Of a stretch of 36,013 nucleotides of DNA, positions 1-7,098 are shown piece after piece (positions within the stretch are counted from its first letter, which is position 1; each line of letters opens with the position of its first letter). The position numbers and the translations under genes were made by a program. Source of the DNA: Acidobacteriota bacterium (GTDB taxonomy: Bacteria > Acidobacteriota > Blastocatellia > Pyrinomonadales > Pyrinomonadaceae); the NCBI GenBank assembly GCA_023391155.1, contig JAEWBM010000016.1:1-36013 (forward strand), written 5' to 3'. A model generated the notes under the pieces. It was not told the DNA's origin. It did no database searches and was given only the letters and a program-made list of their open reading frames with translations.

Positions 1-62
1 AGCAGCTCAAGGAAGTACTCGAACGGGTGCCGGCCATGGCCGATGGTGTAGAGGGTCGTCAT
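1..62 (-). CDS. DUF488 family protein, N-terminal fragment
   Basis: The reverse complement from 62 down to 1 opens with ATG and reads MTTLYTIGHGRHPFEYFLEL, running off the window. The start Y-T-I-G-H-x-x-x-P-x-E-x-F-x-x-L-L is the characteristic opening of DUF488-family proteins, small soluble proteins of unknown function often found in bacterial genomes. Only 20 residues are visible, so the family call rests on this N-terminal motif. The region just upstream (63-100) is a degenerate short-unit repeat, and I see no strong ribosome binding site. Confidence 0.6.
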   Translation of the reverse strand, partial: MTTLYTIGHGRHPFEYFLEL

Positions 63-100
63 CAAGATAGATGATAAATGATAGGTGATAGATGGGAAAA
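63..100. repeat. degenerate GATAGATGAT-type short tandem repeat
   Basis: The stretch is built of variants of a 7-8 base unit (gatagat / gataaat / gataggt / gatagat), lies immediately upstream of the DUF488 start codon and has no coding logic. It resembles in style the other short-unit repeats in this window (within the acyl-CoA synthetase, after dapB and after dapA), but its unit is different. Confidence 0.6.
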
Positions 101-113
101 AGAGATGAGAAAA

Positions 114-177
114 GTGAATTGCGCTAGCGACAGTCTAGAGCAGAGGATCTATTATGCGGAAGGTGAACGCAATTCAC
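114..177. repeat. 10-bp perfect inverted repeat pair flanking 44 bp
   Basis: GTGAATTGCG at 114-123 is matched by its exact reverse complement CGCAATTCAC at 168-177. The pair sits between the divergent-side DUF488 start and the 3' end of the minus-strand toxin-antitoxin operon. It could be the ends of a very small palindromic element or part of a termination structure for the operon ending at 203. There is no T-run typical of an intrinsic terminator. Confidence 0.4.
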
Positions 178-202
178 ACCAGAACGAAGAGGAGGAGCTT
201 AA

Positions 203-445
203 TCATTTGATCTCGTCTTCGGGCCGATCGGGAGGGGCGTCCGGGACGGCCGCGAGCACCCTTTCCCATGCCGACTTCGTATCCCGCTCCCTAGCCCGGT
301 TTTGAATAGTCTCCAGATACTCAACCTGAGACATCTTATCCGCTGCTTCAACCAGAAGGTCGGATACCGAGATGCCTGAAAGTCGCGCCAGTTTTTCGAG
401 CCGTGCGAGTAAAGGCTTCGGAAGTTCAACGATTACGTTACTCAT
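203..445 (-). CDS. ribbon-helix-helix antitoxin-like protein (partner of PIN toxin)
   Basis: An 80-residue protein starting MSNVIVELPKPLLARLEKLA. The pattern of a short beta strand (VIVELP), then a helix and a second helix beginning after SGISVSDLLVEAA is that of MetJ/Arc/CopG-type DNA-binding antitoxins. The tail is acidic and proline-rich, as expected for a toxin-wrapping segment. The start at 445 is chosen because its ATG overlaps the toxin TGA in an ATGA junction; a longer frame reaches upstream but would run deep into the toxin gene. Predicted role: neutralise the upstream PIN RNase and autoregulate. The order is toxin first, the reverse of classical vapBC. It is the last gene of a four-gene minus-strand overlap series. 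Confidence 0.7.
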   Translation of the reverse strand: MSNVIVELPKPLLARLEKLARLSGISVSDLLVEAADKMSQVEYLETIQNRARERDTKSAWERVLAAVPDAPPDRPEDEIK

Positions 446-861
446 GAATCTCTCACTAATCCCAAGAAGTCGCCGGGAGAAAGGCACTCGATGCCGAAAA
501 GTTCGAGGCCACGGAAATCTCTCTTATTATACGTTACAACAAAATCTGCCTGAAAGGCGACGGCGACGTCAAGCACCATTTCGTCGGCCACATCTGCGAG
601 TGCAGGACGCCAAAGAAAGTGAATATCTTTCGTTTCAGCGTGCAGAAGAATGTGGTCGACGAAATCTTCAACGTCCTTCTCCGAAATACCCGGGGGACGG
701 TTTTCAGGTCGTAGCAATACCTCTCGATATTCGAGGTAGAGCGGTTGCGATATCGCAATGGTGAAGATCCTTTCCGGTATCATCGCCACGATCGAGTATG
801 ATGCCCCCGAACGGGATCGGAGCGCGGAAACCAGCACATTTGTATCCAACACCACTCTCAT
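442..861 (-). CDS. PIN-domain toxin, TIGR00305/PIN_3-type
   Basis: A 139-residue single PIN domain, predicted Mg-dependent ribonuclease of a type II toxin-antitoxin pair. Visible acidic active-site positions: the opening VVLDTNVLVSAL (Asp6), a Glu in LYLEYREVL (about residue 46), and DVADEMVLDVA with conserved Asp residues near 92-98, followed by FVVTYNKRDF where VapC-type proteins carry the last acidic site. The layout fits the family annotated as putative toxin-antitoxin system toxin component, PIN family. Its ATG overlaps the stop of the acyl-CoA synthetase by ATGA (858-861), and its own stop overlaps the antitoxin start by ATGA (442-445), so translation is probably coupled along the run. 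Confidence 0.8.
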   Translation of the reverse strand: MRVVLDTNVLVSALRSRSGASYSIVAMIPERIFTIAISQPLYLEYREVLLRPENRPPGISEKDVEDFVDHILLHAETKDIHFLWRPALADVADEMVLDVAVAFQADFVVTYNKRDFRGLELFGIECLSPGDFLGLVRDS

Positions 862-3017
862 TTATTCGCTTTTCTGATCTCTTCAACGGTCGCCGGGTTT
901 TCGAGGGCCGAGAGGTCGCCGGGGTCTTCGCCGAGGTAGGCGGAGCGGATGACGCGGCGCATCACTTTGGCGTTGCGGGTTTTGGGAAGCGCGGACACGA
1001 AGTGGATCCGAGAGGGGGCGAGGGGTTTGCCCATGTCGCGAGCGACCAGCTCGCGAAGTTCGCTCTCTAATTCCGAATTTCGAATTTCGAATTTCGATCT
1101 CTCCTCATCAGTCGATTCGATATTCGATGTTCGATATTCTTCGCTCAGAACCACAAAGGCGACCATGGCGGTGCCTTTAACCTCGTCGGGGACGCCGATG
1201 ACGGCGGCTTCGGTGACGAGGGGGTGGGCGACGAGGAGCGATTCGACCTCGGCGGGGCCGACGCGTTTGCCGGCGACCTTTAGAGTGTCGTCGCTGCGGC
1301 CGAGGATGAACCAGTGCCCGTCCTTGTCACGCATGGCAAAATCGCCGTGGACCCAGATGCCGGGAAAGCGGCGCCAATAGGTGTCGAGATAGCGTTCCCG
1401 TTCCTGCCAGAAGCCGCGTGCCATGCCGATCCAGGGCTGTTTGATGACGAGTTCGCCAACCGTGCCGGGCTCGACGGGATTGCCCTCCTCATCGAGTATG
1501 TCGACGTCCATACCCGGGCATGGAGCGGGGAAGGAGCACGGCTTTATCGGCAGCAGCGGGTTGCCCATCAGGATGCCGCCGGCGATCTCGGTGCCGCCGC
1601 TATAGTTGATGATGGGGAGTTTGCTGTTGCCTACCTTTTCAAACAGCCACCACCATGGCGCGGGGTTCCAGGGCTCGCCGGTCGAGGCGAACGCTCGCAG
1701 TGACGAAAGGTCGTGCTTTTTCGGAAGATCGTCGCCGTGCGTCGCGAGCGATCGAACAAGTGTGGGCGAGATGCCGAGCACTTCGACCTTGTGCTTGGCG
1801 CAGAATTCCCACATGCGGTCGGGAGTCGGGTAATCGGGAGCTCCGTCGTAGATGCAGATCGTCGCTCCGTTGATGAGTGCTCCGTAGATCAGCCACGGGC
1901 CCATCATCCAGCCGATATCCGTGTACCAGCAGATCCGCGTGCCGCGGCCAACGTCGGTGCCGAACGCCATGTCCTGTGCAGCTTTGATCGGGAAGCTGGC
2001 GTGTGTGTGCGCGATGCCCTTTGGTTTACCGGTCGTGCCGGACGTGTAGAGGATGATGAGGGGGTCTTCGGCGGAGGTGGGTTCGGGGGGAGAAACTTCC
2101 CCCAGAAACATCATTACTGATCTGCTGGTGTTCCAAACGTGCACCCGCCTTCCAGGAAAATATTCTTGATACTTTGCGGGCTTTCTAACGAATTGTTCTA
2201 CTACATCCAAGTTTTCTGCCCAGGATTTTTGATCTATGTCGCTCGCCCACCGTTCCACAACTACAACTGATTCCAGTGTTTCGACGACAGCGACTGCCTC
2301 AGACGCTATCGAAATCATATCGAATGGTTTTCCACGTCTAATTGCCTCCGTGCAGGTAAACAATGCCTTTGCTTTAACGGCATTCAAGCGGCTAGATATG
2401 GCGTCGACCCCGTATCCCGAGAAAACGGGAACTGCGATCGCTCCAATTCGATTTATTGCTAGCAGAGCTACCACAGTCTCTAGCATCATCGGAAGATGAA
2501 TTCCGACCGCGTCACCCTTGCTAATTCCGGACTTAGTTAAGAGATCAGAACAGGCTTCAAGATTTACAGCCAATGACTCGTAATCGAGAGTCCTAATCCC
2601 TCCGTCTTCTCCTTCCCAAATTACTGCGGGTTGACGTCGCATCTCGTCCGTCTGCCAGCGGTCGAGGCACATGGTTGTGATGTTGAGGCCTGCGGATAGT
2701 GACGAGTGATGAGTGGCGGGTGACGAGTCCGGATCGGCCCCCGGGGCGCTTGGTGCTGACTGGGCCGCGAGCCATGTGGGGAACTCGATGCCGCCCGTGG
2801 TGTCGAGGAGTTTTGTGTAGGGCGGGTCGAAGCGGATGTCGAGGAATTTGAGGACCTCTTCGGTGAAGCGTTCGACGTCGTCGATCGAAAATTTATAAAG
2901 TTCCTCCCAGGTGGAGGCGCCGACCTGACGCATGAATTCAGTGAGCCGGGCGCGTTCGATGACGTCGGGCGTCGGGGTCCAGGCGATGGGTTGATCTTCA
3001 AAGGTGTTGTCGTTCAT
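858..3017 (-). CDS. acyl-CoA synthetase (acetyl/acetoacetyl-CoA synthetase-like, AMP-forming)
   Basis: A 719-residue adenylate-forming enzyme predicted to activate a short carboxylic acid to its CoA thioester via an acyl-AMP. Motifs in order: the P-loop-like YTSGTTGKPKG (about residue 325), NYSGGTE (about 470), WVHGDFAMRDKDGHWFILGR with the hinge region (about 570), and PKTRNAKVMRR near the C-terminus carrying the catalytic lysine. The N-terminal segment (WTPTPDVIERARLTEF, then TWEELYKFSIDDVERF) is typical of the acetyl/acetoacetyl-CoA synthetase group. The protein is longer than usual because of two low-complexity insertions encoded by short DNA repeats, near residues 90-107 and 624-650. The start at 3017 overlaps the upstream membrane-protein stop by ATGA. 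Substrate cannot be assigned from sequence. Confidence 0.87.
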   Translation of the reverse strand: MNDNTFEDQPIAWTPTPDVIERARLTEFMRQVGASTWEELYKFSIDDVERFTEEVLKFLDIRFDPPYTKLLDTTGGIEFPTWLAAQSAPSAPGADPDSSPATHHSSLSAGLNITTMCLDRWQTDEMRRQPAVIWEGEDGGIRTLDYESLAVNLEACSDLLTKSGISKGDAVGIHLPMMLETVVALLAINRIGAIAVPVFSGYGVDAISSRLNAVKAKALFTCTEAIRRGKPFDMISIASEAVAVVETLESVVVVERWASDIDQKSWAENLDVVEQFVRKPAKYQEYFPGRRVHVWNTSRSVMMFLGEVSPPEPTSAEDPLIILYTSGTTGKPKGIAHTHASFPIKAAQDMAFGTDVGRGTRICWYTDIGWMMGPWLIYGALINGATICIYDGAPDYPTPDRMWEFCAKHKVEVLGISPTLVRSLATHGDDLPKKHDLSSLRAFASTGEPWNPAPWWWLFEKVGNSKLPIINYSGGTEIAGGILMGNPLLPIKPCSFPAPCPGMDVDILDEEGNPVEPGTVGELVIKQPWIGMARGFWQERERYLDTYWRRFPGIWVHGDFAMRDKDGHWFILGRSDDTLKVAGKRVGPAEVESLLVAHPLVTEAAVIGVPDEVKGTAMVAFVVLSEEYRTSNIESTDEERSKFEIRNSELESELRELVARDMGKPLAPSRIHFVSALPKTRNAKVMRRVIRSAYLGEDPGDLSALENPATVEEIRKANK
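1067..1145. repeat. in-frame CGAATTT/TCGATATTCGA short-unit repeat inside acyl-CoA synthetase
   Basis: A run of near-tandem units (cgaattt three times, then tcgat-attcgat-gttcgat) lies inside the acyl-CoA synthetase gene and is translated on the minus strand as a hydrophilic stretch including EYRTSNIESTDEERSKFE and IRNSELESEL. It falls in the small C-terminal subdomain, between the strand ending AFVVL and the helix ELRELVARDMGKPLAP. Relatives normally have a short loop here. The insertion keeps the frame open. Confidence 0.75.
2694..2733. repeat. in-frame ACTCRTCAC-type short-unit repeat inside acyl-CoA synthetase
   Basis: Read on the minus strand, variants of a 7-8 base unit (actcgtc / acccgcc / actcatc / actcgtc) form a degenerate tandem array translated as the serine/histidine-rich segment DSSPATHHSSLSAG. 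It sits between the N-terminal helix region ending TWLAA and the start of the AMP-binding core (LNITTMCLDRW), a position where relatives pass directly from one to the other. Confidence 0.7.
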
Positions 3018-4609
3018 CTCAATTCGTGCTCGGGCAGCGGCTCTTTTCGTTCCCAGATCTGAATGGGCTGTTCGGCAATGTTATACACCGGGCTCGACGG
3101 GCGATATTCGCGAAGCACCCACTCAGTGAGCGGGCCCGTGTGGTCGCCGGAGCCGCGCTCGGCGTCAGGCTTATTATAGTTGTTGTTCCAAATTATGAAC
3201 TTAGGCGGGTCCGCCTGCATATCGGTGAGAGCTCCGTTGACAAACTCCGGGCGGGTGTAATCGCTCGGGACGATCTGGGTGTAACCGGAGGGGTTTCGGA
3301 GGCCCAGCAGAAAGTAAATAAACGGTTCGTATACCTCAAAGACCGGATCGCCGGGCCGGGTGCGTTCCTGCAGCCACAGATAGCGGTGCATCTGGTCCAT
3401 GTCTATGGTGTAGACCTTGCCGCGCGGGGCGTCGATCTCGAGATAATCCCAATTTGTCTGAATGCGATATGCCTGAAAAGCGGCGAACAATAACAAAAAA
3501 GCTGCGGCGGCGGTGATCAATTGGCGCCGGCGTTCGCCGAATACGTCATAGTAATGCAGCATCCAGCCGATGAGGATCAGCGATGGTGCCGACATATGGT
3601 AATAGCGTAAGAAACTGGGGTTTGTGGTGCTGAGCACGGCAAAACCGGCTACGAAGGCGATCAGCACGGGACCGCGCCAGAATTCCCAGTCGTGCAGCTT
3701 GCGGCGGCGGAAATAAGTGATGAGAAACGCGACAACGGCCAGCGGCACGGCAAAGCCGTAAAACAGAGCGGGCAAGAAAGCGATCTTTCCGCTGATGCCC
3801 GGCAGCGCCCATGCCTTCTGAAAATTGATTAGGAATACGCCGGGGTTGTTCTGTTCGTGAAAATGATAGTAAAGGCCCGGGTAAACGAGGGTCGCATTTA
3901 CGAAATTGTCCCAGCCGGCGGTGGCGATGAAATACGCCAGCATAGCGGCGAGCGAGATGACGAAGCTGCCGCCGAGAGCCGCGGATTCTTTTATGACCGC
4001 GGGCCACTGCCAACCGCGTTTGTAATTATCGAGCAGCAAAAAGAGGCCGATAGAGCCGACTGCGACGAGGCCGCGCTGCTGGGTGAAATATGACGCGAGG
4101 GCGCAGAAAAACCCGGCTGCTGCCAGATGCCCTAGCGAGCGGCCCTTGAGCAAGATAAGGACGGCGATCAGGACAAACAGCGGGCTGAATGTGCGGTGCG
4201 ACCCGTCGAGGCCGAACCAGCGAAATCCGAAAAAGGTGAAGAGCAGCGCGGGTACGTATGCGTAAACGCCGTCGATCACGAGCTTTGAGGCTCGGAGCAA
4301 GAACCAGAATGAGGCTACCCCCATAGCCAGTGTGGCAAGCGGCAATACCCAATAGTTGAGCCCGAAAATGGCGAACAGAATTACGTAGAGGACCTGGCCT
4401 CCGGGAAAGGTGAACTGGAAAAAATCGAGGTACATCTTCTCACCGGCCATAATGCGGTCGGCGTTGTAGAGAAAGATGAGTTGGTCGGCCTCAAAATAGA
4501 ACGGGTAGTAGGGAAGTTTGAAGAGGAGGATATATATGAAAACGACCGTTGCGAGAAGAAGGAACAGATCGGCCGTTCGGGCCGTGTTCCGTGGCAAGCC
4601 ATCGAGCAT
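3014..4609 (-). CDS. polytopic membrane protein, GT-C / glycosyltransferase-39-like
   Basis: A 531-residue integral membrane protein. I see roughly ten to twelve hydrophobic segments, from LFLLLATVVFIYILLF near residue 15 to LITAAAAFLLLFAAF near 365, followed by a soluble C-terminal domain of about 150 residues with aromatic-rich sequence. The first periplasmic loop carries an acidic pair of the kind used by GT-C enzymes (FEADQLIFLYNADRI and LDFFQFTFPGGQ). Such proteins transfer sugars from polyprenyl-phosphate donors to lipids or proteins. Family membership is inferred from topology and the loop, not from a diagnostic motif. It heads the minus-strand run and is divergent from the SDR gene across about 100 bp. 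Confidence 0.6.
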   Translation of the reverse strand: MLDGLPRNTARTADLFLLLATVVFIYILLFKLPYYPFYFEADQLIFLYNADRIMAGEKMYLDFFQFTFPGGQVLYVILFAIFGLNYWVLPLATLAMGVASFWFLLRASKLVIDGVYAYVPALLFTFFGFRWFGLDGSHRTFSPLFVLIAVLILLKGRSLGHLAAAGFFCALASYFTQQRGLVAVGSIGLFLLLDNYKRGWQWPAVIKESAALGGSFVISLAAMLAYFIATAGWDNFVNATLVYPGLYYHFHEQNNPGVFLINFQKAWALPGISGKIAFLPALFYGFAVPLAVVAFLITYFRRRKLHDWEFWRGPVLIAFVAGFAVLSTTNPSFLRYYHMSAPSLILIGWMLHYYDVFGERRRQLITAAAAFLLLFAAFQAYRIQTNWDYLEIDAPRGKVYTIDMDQMHRYLWLQERTRPGDPVFEVYEPFIYFLLGLRNPSGYTQIVPSDYTRPEFVNGALTDMQADPPKFIIWNNNYNKPDAERGSGDHTGPLTEWVLREYRPSSPVYNIAEQPIQIWERKEPLPEHELR

Positions 4610-4687
4610 ATGCTGAGGTTACAGAAGATGGAAATGCCAGTCAAATAACTGAGCCGCCGATGGAATTTCCGGTTGGCCGGCGAATAA

Positions 4688-4693
4688 TATAAT
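4688..4693 (+). promoter_or_regulatory. candidate -10 box for the SDR gene
   Basis: A perfect TATAAT sits 18 bases before the SDR start codon at 4712, in the 102-bp divergent intergenic region. No convincing -35 hexamer is seen at 16-18 bp upstream, and the short leader would leave little room for a ribosome binding site, so this is tentative. Confidence 0.35.
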
Positions 4694-4711
4694 CTTTAGC
4701 AAAAGAAATCT

Positions 4712-5500
4712 ATGAGCGAAAATGTGGTCGGGATCGCACTCCCGGGTGAACTTTTCAAAGGGCAGACCGCCGTCGTCACCGGCGGGTCGCGAGGCGTGGG
4801 ACGTGCCACGGCCCTGCGCCTTGCCGAAGCCGGCGCAAACGTCGTCATCAACTATCTGCAAAATCATGCTGAAGCGGATAAAACGGTCGCGCTTTGCCGT
4901 GAAAAGGGGGCCCATGCAATAGCAGTGCAGGGTGATGTATCTGAGTTTCTGGCGGCCAAGAATGTTGCTGATAAGGCCTTGGAGGCATTCGGGCGGATCG
5001 ATCTATTGGTGCTCAATGCAGGTATCTGGGAAGGGGCGCCGATCGAGGAAATGTCGGAAGAGACGTGGAACCGGGTGCTGAATACGAATCTCAAGGCCGC
5101 GTGGGCGATGGCAAAGGCGTGCGTGCCGGCCCTGAAGCGGCAGCCGAAAGGGGCGATCGTACTGGTGTCGTCCACAGCAGGACAGCGGGGCGAAGCGAAC
5201 TACTCGAATTACGCGGCCTCAAAGGGCGGCCAGATCAGTTTCACCAAGGCTTTGGCGTCAGAACTGTGTCCGAAGATAAGGGTGAATTGTGTCGCCCCCG
5301 GCTGGATCGAGACGGCGATGGTGCGGCCGGCTTTTGAGGATGCCGCGTACAAAGAGAGTGTCCTTAAGTCGATCCCATTGAACCGAATCGCTACGACCGA
5401 CGATGTTGCACTTTCGATCTGCTTTTTGTTGTCAGATTGGTCGCGTCATATCACAGGCGAGGTGGTTAACATCAATGGCGGTGCGGTCTTATGCGGATGA
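4712..5500 (+). CDS. short-chain dehydrogenase/reductase (FabG-like)
   Basis: A 262-residue classical SDR, an NAD(P)H-dependent oxidoreductase acting in the cytoplasm. It shows the nucleotide-binding TGGSRGVGRATA (about residues 20-31), the NAG motif in LVLNAGIWEG (about 95), the catalytic serine in IVLVSSTAG, and the catalytic Tyr/Lys in YAASKGG (about 167-171). The C-terminal GEVVNINGGAVL is the standard SDR end. Length matches the family. Sequence alone does not separate a 3-oxoacyl-ACP reductase from the many other FabG-like enzymes, and there is no adjacent fatty-acid synthesis gene. The start at ATG 4712 leaves about 20 residues before the Rossmann motif; the ribosome binding site is weak. 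Confidence 0.85.
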   Translation: MSENVVGIALPGELFKGQTAVVTGGSRGVGRATALRLAEAGANVVINYLQNHAEADKTVALCREKGAHAIAVQGDVSEFLAAKNVADKALEAFGRIDLLVLNAGIWEGAPIEEMSEETWNRVLNTNLKAAWAMAKACVPALKRQPKGAIVLVSSTAGQRGEANYSNYAASKGGQISFTKALASELCPKIRVNCVAPGWIETAMVRPAFEDAAYKESVLKSIPLNRIATTDDVALSICFLLSDWSRHITGEVVNINGGAVLCG

Positions 5501-5549
5501 CGCCGTATTAAAATGGCCTGGTGGCACGGTGCTTGCGAACTCCGGTATT

Positions 5550-5567
5550 CGTAACGCTTTTGTTACG
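5550..5567. promoter_or_regulatory. small hairpin/operator-like palindrome upstream of the Q/G/S-rich gene
   Basis: CGTAAC at 5550-5555 pairs perfectly with GTTACG at 5562-5567 around a 6-base loop. It ends 8 bases before a strong Shine-Dalgarno (AAGGAGGT, 5575-5582). It could be a DNA operator or a 5'-UTR hairpin; the sequence cannot distinguish these. Confidence 0.35.
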
Positions 5568-5591
5568 GAATTACAAGGAGGTAGCTTTTTT

Positions 5592-5843
5592 ATGGCACAG
5601 AATCAAGGTAATAATCCTCAGAACCAATCACAGTCCGGCGGATCGCAACAGCGTGACAGCCAAGGCCAATTCAAACAAGGAAACGATATGGGCGGACGGC
5701 AAGAGGACCGGCAAGCTCAGGGAAGTTCGCAACGCGACAGCGACGGACAATTTAAGGAAGGCAATCAGATGGGTAAACAGCAGAGCAGCGGGGCCGGGCA
5801 AGGCTCGGGCTCAAGCGGTGGAAGGTCCGGAAACGGATCCTAG
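5592..5843 (+). CDS. small Q/G/S-rich repeat protein, hydrophilin/stress-protein-like
   Basis: An 83-residue, very hydrophilic protein composed almost entirely of Q, G, S, N, D and K. Two copies of a repeat are visible: QQRDSQGQFKQGNDMGGRQ (about residues 19-37) and SQRDSDGQFKEGNQMGKQQ (about 44-62). There is no signal peptide or membrane segment. The start is fixed by AAGGAGGT at 5575-5582, 9 bases before ATG 5592; a longer upstream frame overlaps the SDR gene and is rejected. The repeat is reminiscent of KGG-type stress-induced acidophilic repeats but lacks their KGG core, so I do not assign that family. The strong ribosome binding site and a dedicated terminator suggest abundant, independently controlled expression. 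Confidence 0.7.
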   Translation: MAQNQGNNPQNQSQSGGSQQRDSQGQFKQGNDMGGRQEDRQAQGSSQRDSDGQFKEGNQMGKQQSSGAGQGSGSSGGRSGNGS

Positions 5844-5872
5844 ACTCAGGAGAGAATTGCTTTCATCAAGTG

Positions 5873-5901
5873 AAGCGGGCTTAAGGGCCCGCTTTCTCTT
5901 T
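5873..5901 (+). terminator. intrinsic terminator after the Q/G/S-rich gene
   Basis: AGCGGGC (5874-5880) pairs with GCCCGCT (5887-5893) around a 6-base loop, followed by a T-rich run ending about 5901. It lies 30 bases after the stop of the small repeat protein. Confidence 0.8.
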
Positions 5902-5974
5902 TGCTGGTGACGAAAAGCACATCTCGCTGATCGCAATGTATGCTATTTAGTGATAGAAAAAGGGTCAGATCGCG

Positions 5975-7051
5975 ATGAATATCAACCGTCTCAGCGATTT
6001 TCAAAGCCATTACGCCGCACAGGCATCAAGTTCGTCCTACGCCGAGGTCCTTATCGGAAACACTCCGCTTCTTGCCATTCATTGCCATTTCCGGGGGAAG
6101 CGGCGGACCGTGTTTGCAAAGGCGGAGCACCTAAATCTGACCGGCAGCATAAAGGACCGCATGGCGTGCCATATCCTCAAAACCGCCTATCGAGACGGCA
6201 GCATAAAAAGAGGCGACATTATTGCAGAGGCAACGAGCGGGAATACGGGCATCGCTTTCGCGGCTTTGGGGCATGCTTTCGGAAATCCGGTGCATGTGTT
6301 TATGCCCGACTGGATGAGCAGCGAGCGGATCGCTCTGATGAAAAGCTACGGTGCGGAGGTGACGCTGGTCAGCCGGGAAGACGGCGGATTTGTGGGCTGC
6401 ATCGAAATGGCGGACGCTTTCAGATATGAGCACGGGCACGTCTTTTTGCCGCACCAGTTTTCAAACCTTTGTAACGCCGAGGCCCATTATTTGTCGACGG
6501 GGCCTGAGATACGTGATCAGCTTGCGCGAGTGGGCTTTGAGGCGGACGCGTTTGTCGCCGGCGTCGGAACCGGAGGGACCATAATGGGAGTGGCGGCGTA
6601 CTTTAGGGAAGTGGGCGAGAACGTGAAGATGTATCCGCTCGAGCCCGCGGAATCGCCCACGTTGACGGTGGGGCATAATGTGGGAAGCCATCGGATCCAA
6701 GGGATCTCGGACGAATTCGTGCCCGCGATATGCGATCTGAAAAAGCTTGACGAGATCATCAGCGTTTCGGACGGTGACTCTATATTGATGGCGCAGAAAC
6801 TCGCCCGTGATCTGGGGCTTGCCGTTGGCATTTCGTCGGGGGCGAACTTTCTTGGTGCGTTGATCGCGGGCGACCGGCTGGGCGAGGAAGCGATAATCGT
6901 GACGGTCTTTGCCGACGACAATAAAAAGTATCTGAGCACGGACCTCGTGAGGGACGAGCCTGCGCGGGACGGATATCTCTCGCCGGAAGTAAGGCTTTTC
7001 GGATATCAGACGATCGGCCGCGGGGATAGGCCGAGCGCGGCGACGCACTGA
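5975..7051 (+). CDS. PLP-dependent cysteine synthase family protein
   Basis: A 358-residue fold-type II PLP enzyme of the CysK/CysM family, which condenses an O-activated serine with sulfide or another nucleophile. Visible features: the PLP lysine in NLTGSIKDRMA (about residue 59), the substrate loop EATSGNTGIA (about 88-97), the phosphate-binding GVGTGGTIMGV (about 195-205) and GISSGANFLGA near 290. The C-terminal FADDNKKYLSTDL is a feature I associate with a subset of bacterial cysteine synthases, followed by an extension of about 40 residues. It lies 47 bases upstream of aspartate kinase, so it may be cotranscribed with it. Without a diagnostic substrate residue, O-acetylserine sulfhydrylase is the leading but not the only option. 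Confidence 0.8.
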   Translation: MNINRLSDFQSHYAAQASSSSYAEVLIGNTPLLAIHCHFRGKRRTVFAKAEHLNLTGSIKDRMACHILKTAYRDGSIKRGDIIAEATSGNTGIAFAALGHAFGNPVHVFMPDWMSSERIALMKSYGAEVTLVSREDGGFVGCIEMADAFRYEHGHVFLPHQFSNLCNAEAHYLSTGPEIRDQLARVGFEADAFVAGVGTGGTIMGVAAYFREVGENVKMYPLEPAESPTLTVGHNVGSHRIQGISDEFVPAICDLKKLDEIISVSDGDSILMAQKLARDLGLAVGISSGANFLGALIAGDRLGEEAIIVTVFADDNKKYLSTDLVRDEPARDGYLSPEVRLFGYQTIGRGDRPSAATH

Positions 7052-7098
7052 TTCGCTGCCACTGCCATCACTCAAACTTGACAACGCCATAAGAACAA

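Noticed and set aside
78..305. 75-residue plus-strand frame near the left end
   Set aside because: It runs through the degenerate repeat and antisense to the antitoxin; low-complexity composition and no ribosome binding site.
5592..5843. KGG-type stress repeat (PF10685) assignment for the small repeat protein
   Set aside because: The repeats lack the KGG core and the usual spacing; kept as hydrophilin-like only.
5873..5901. Attachment site or transposon end
   Set aside because: Stem followed by T-run immediately after a gene is fully explained as an intrinsic terminator.
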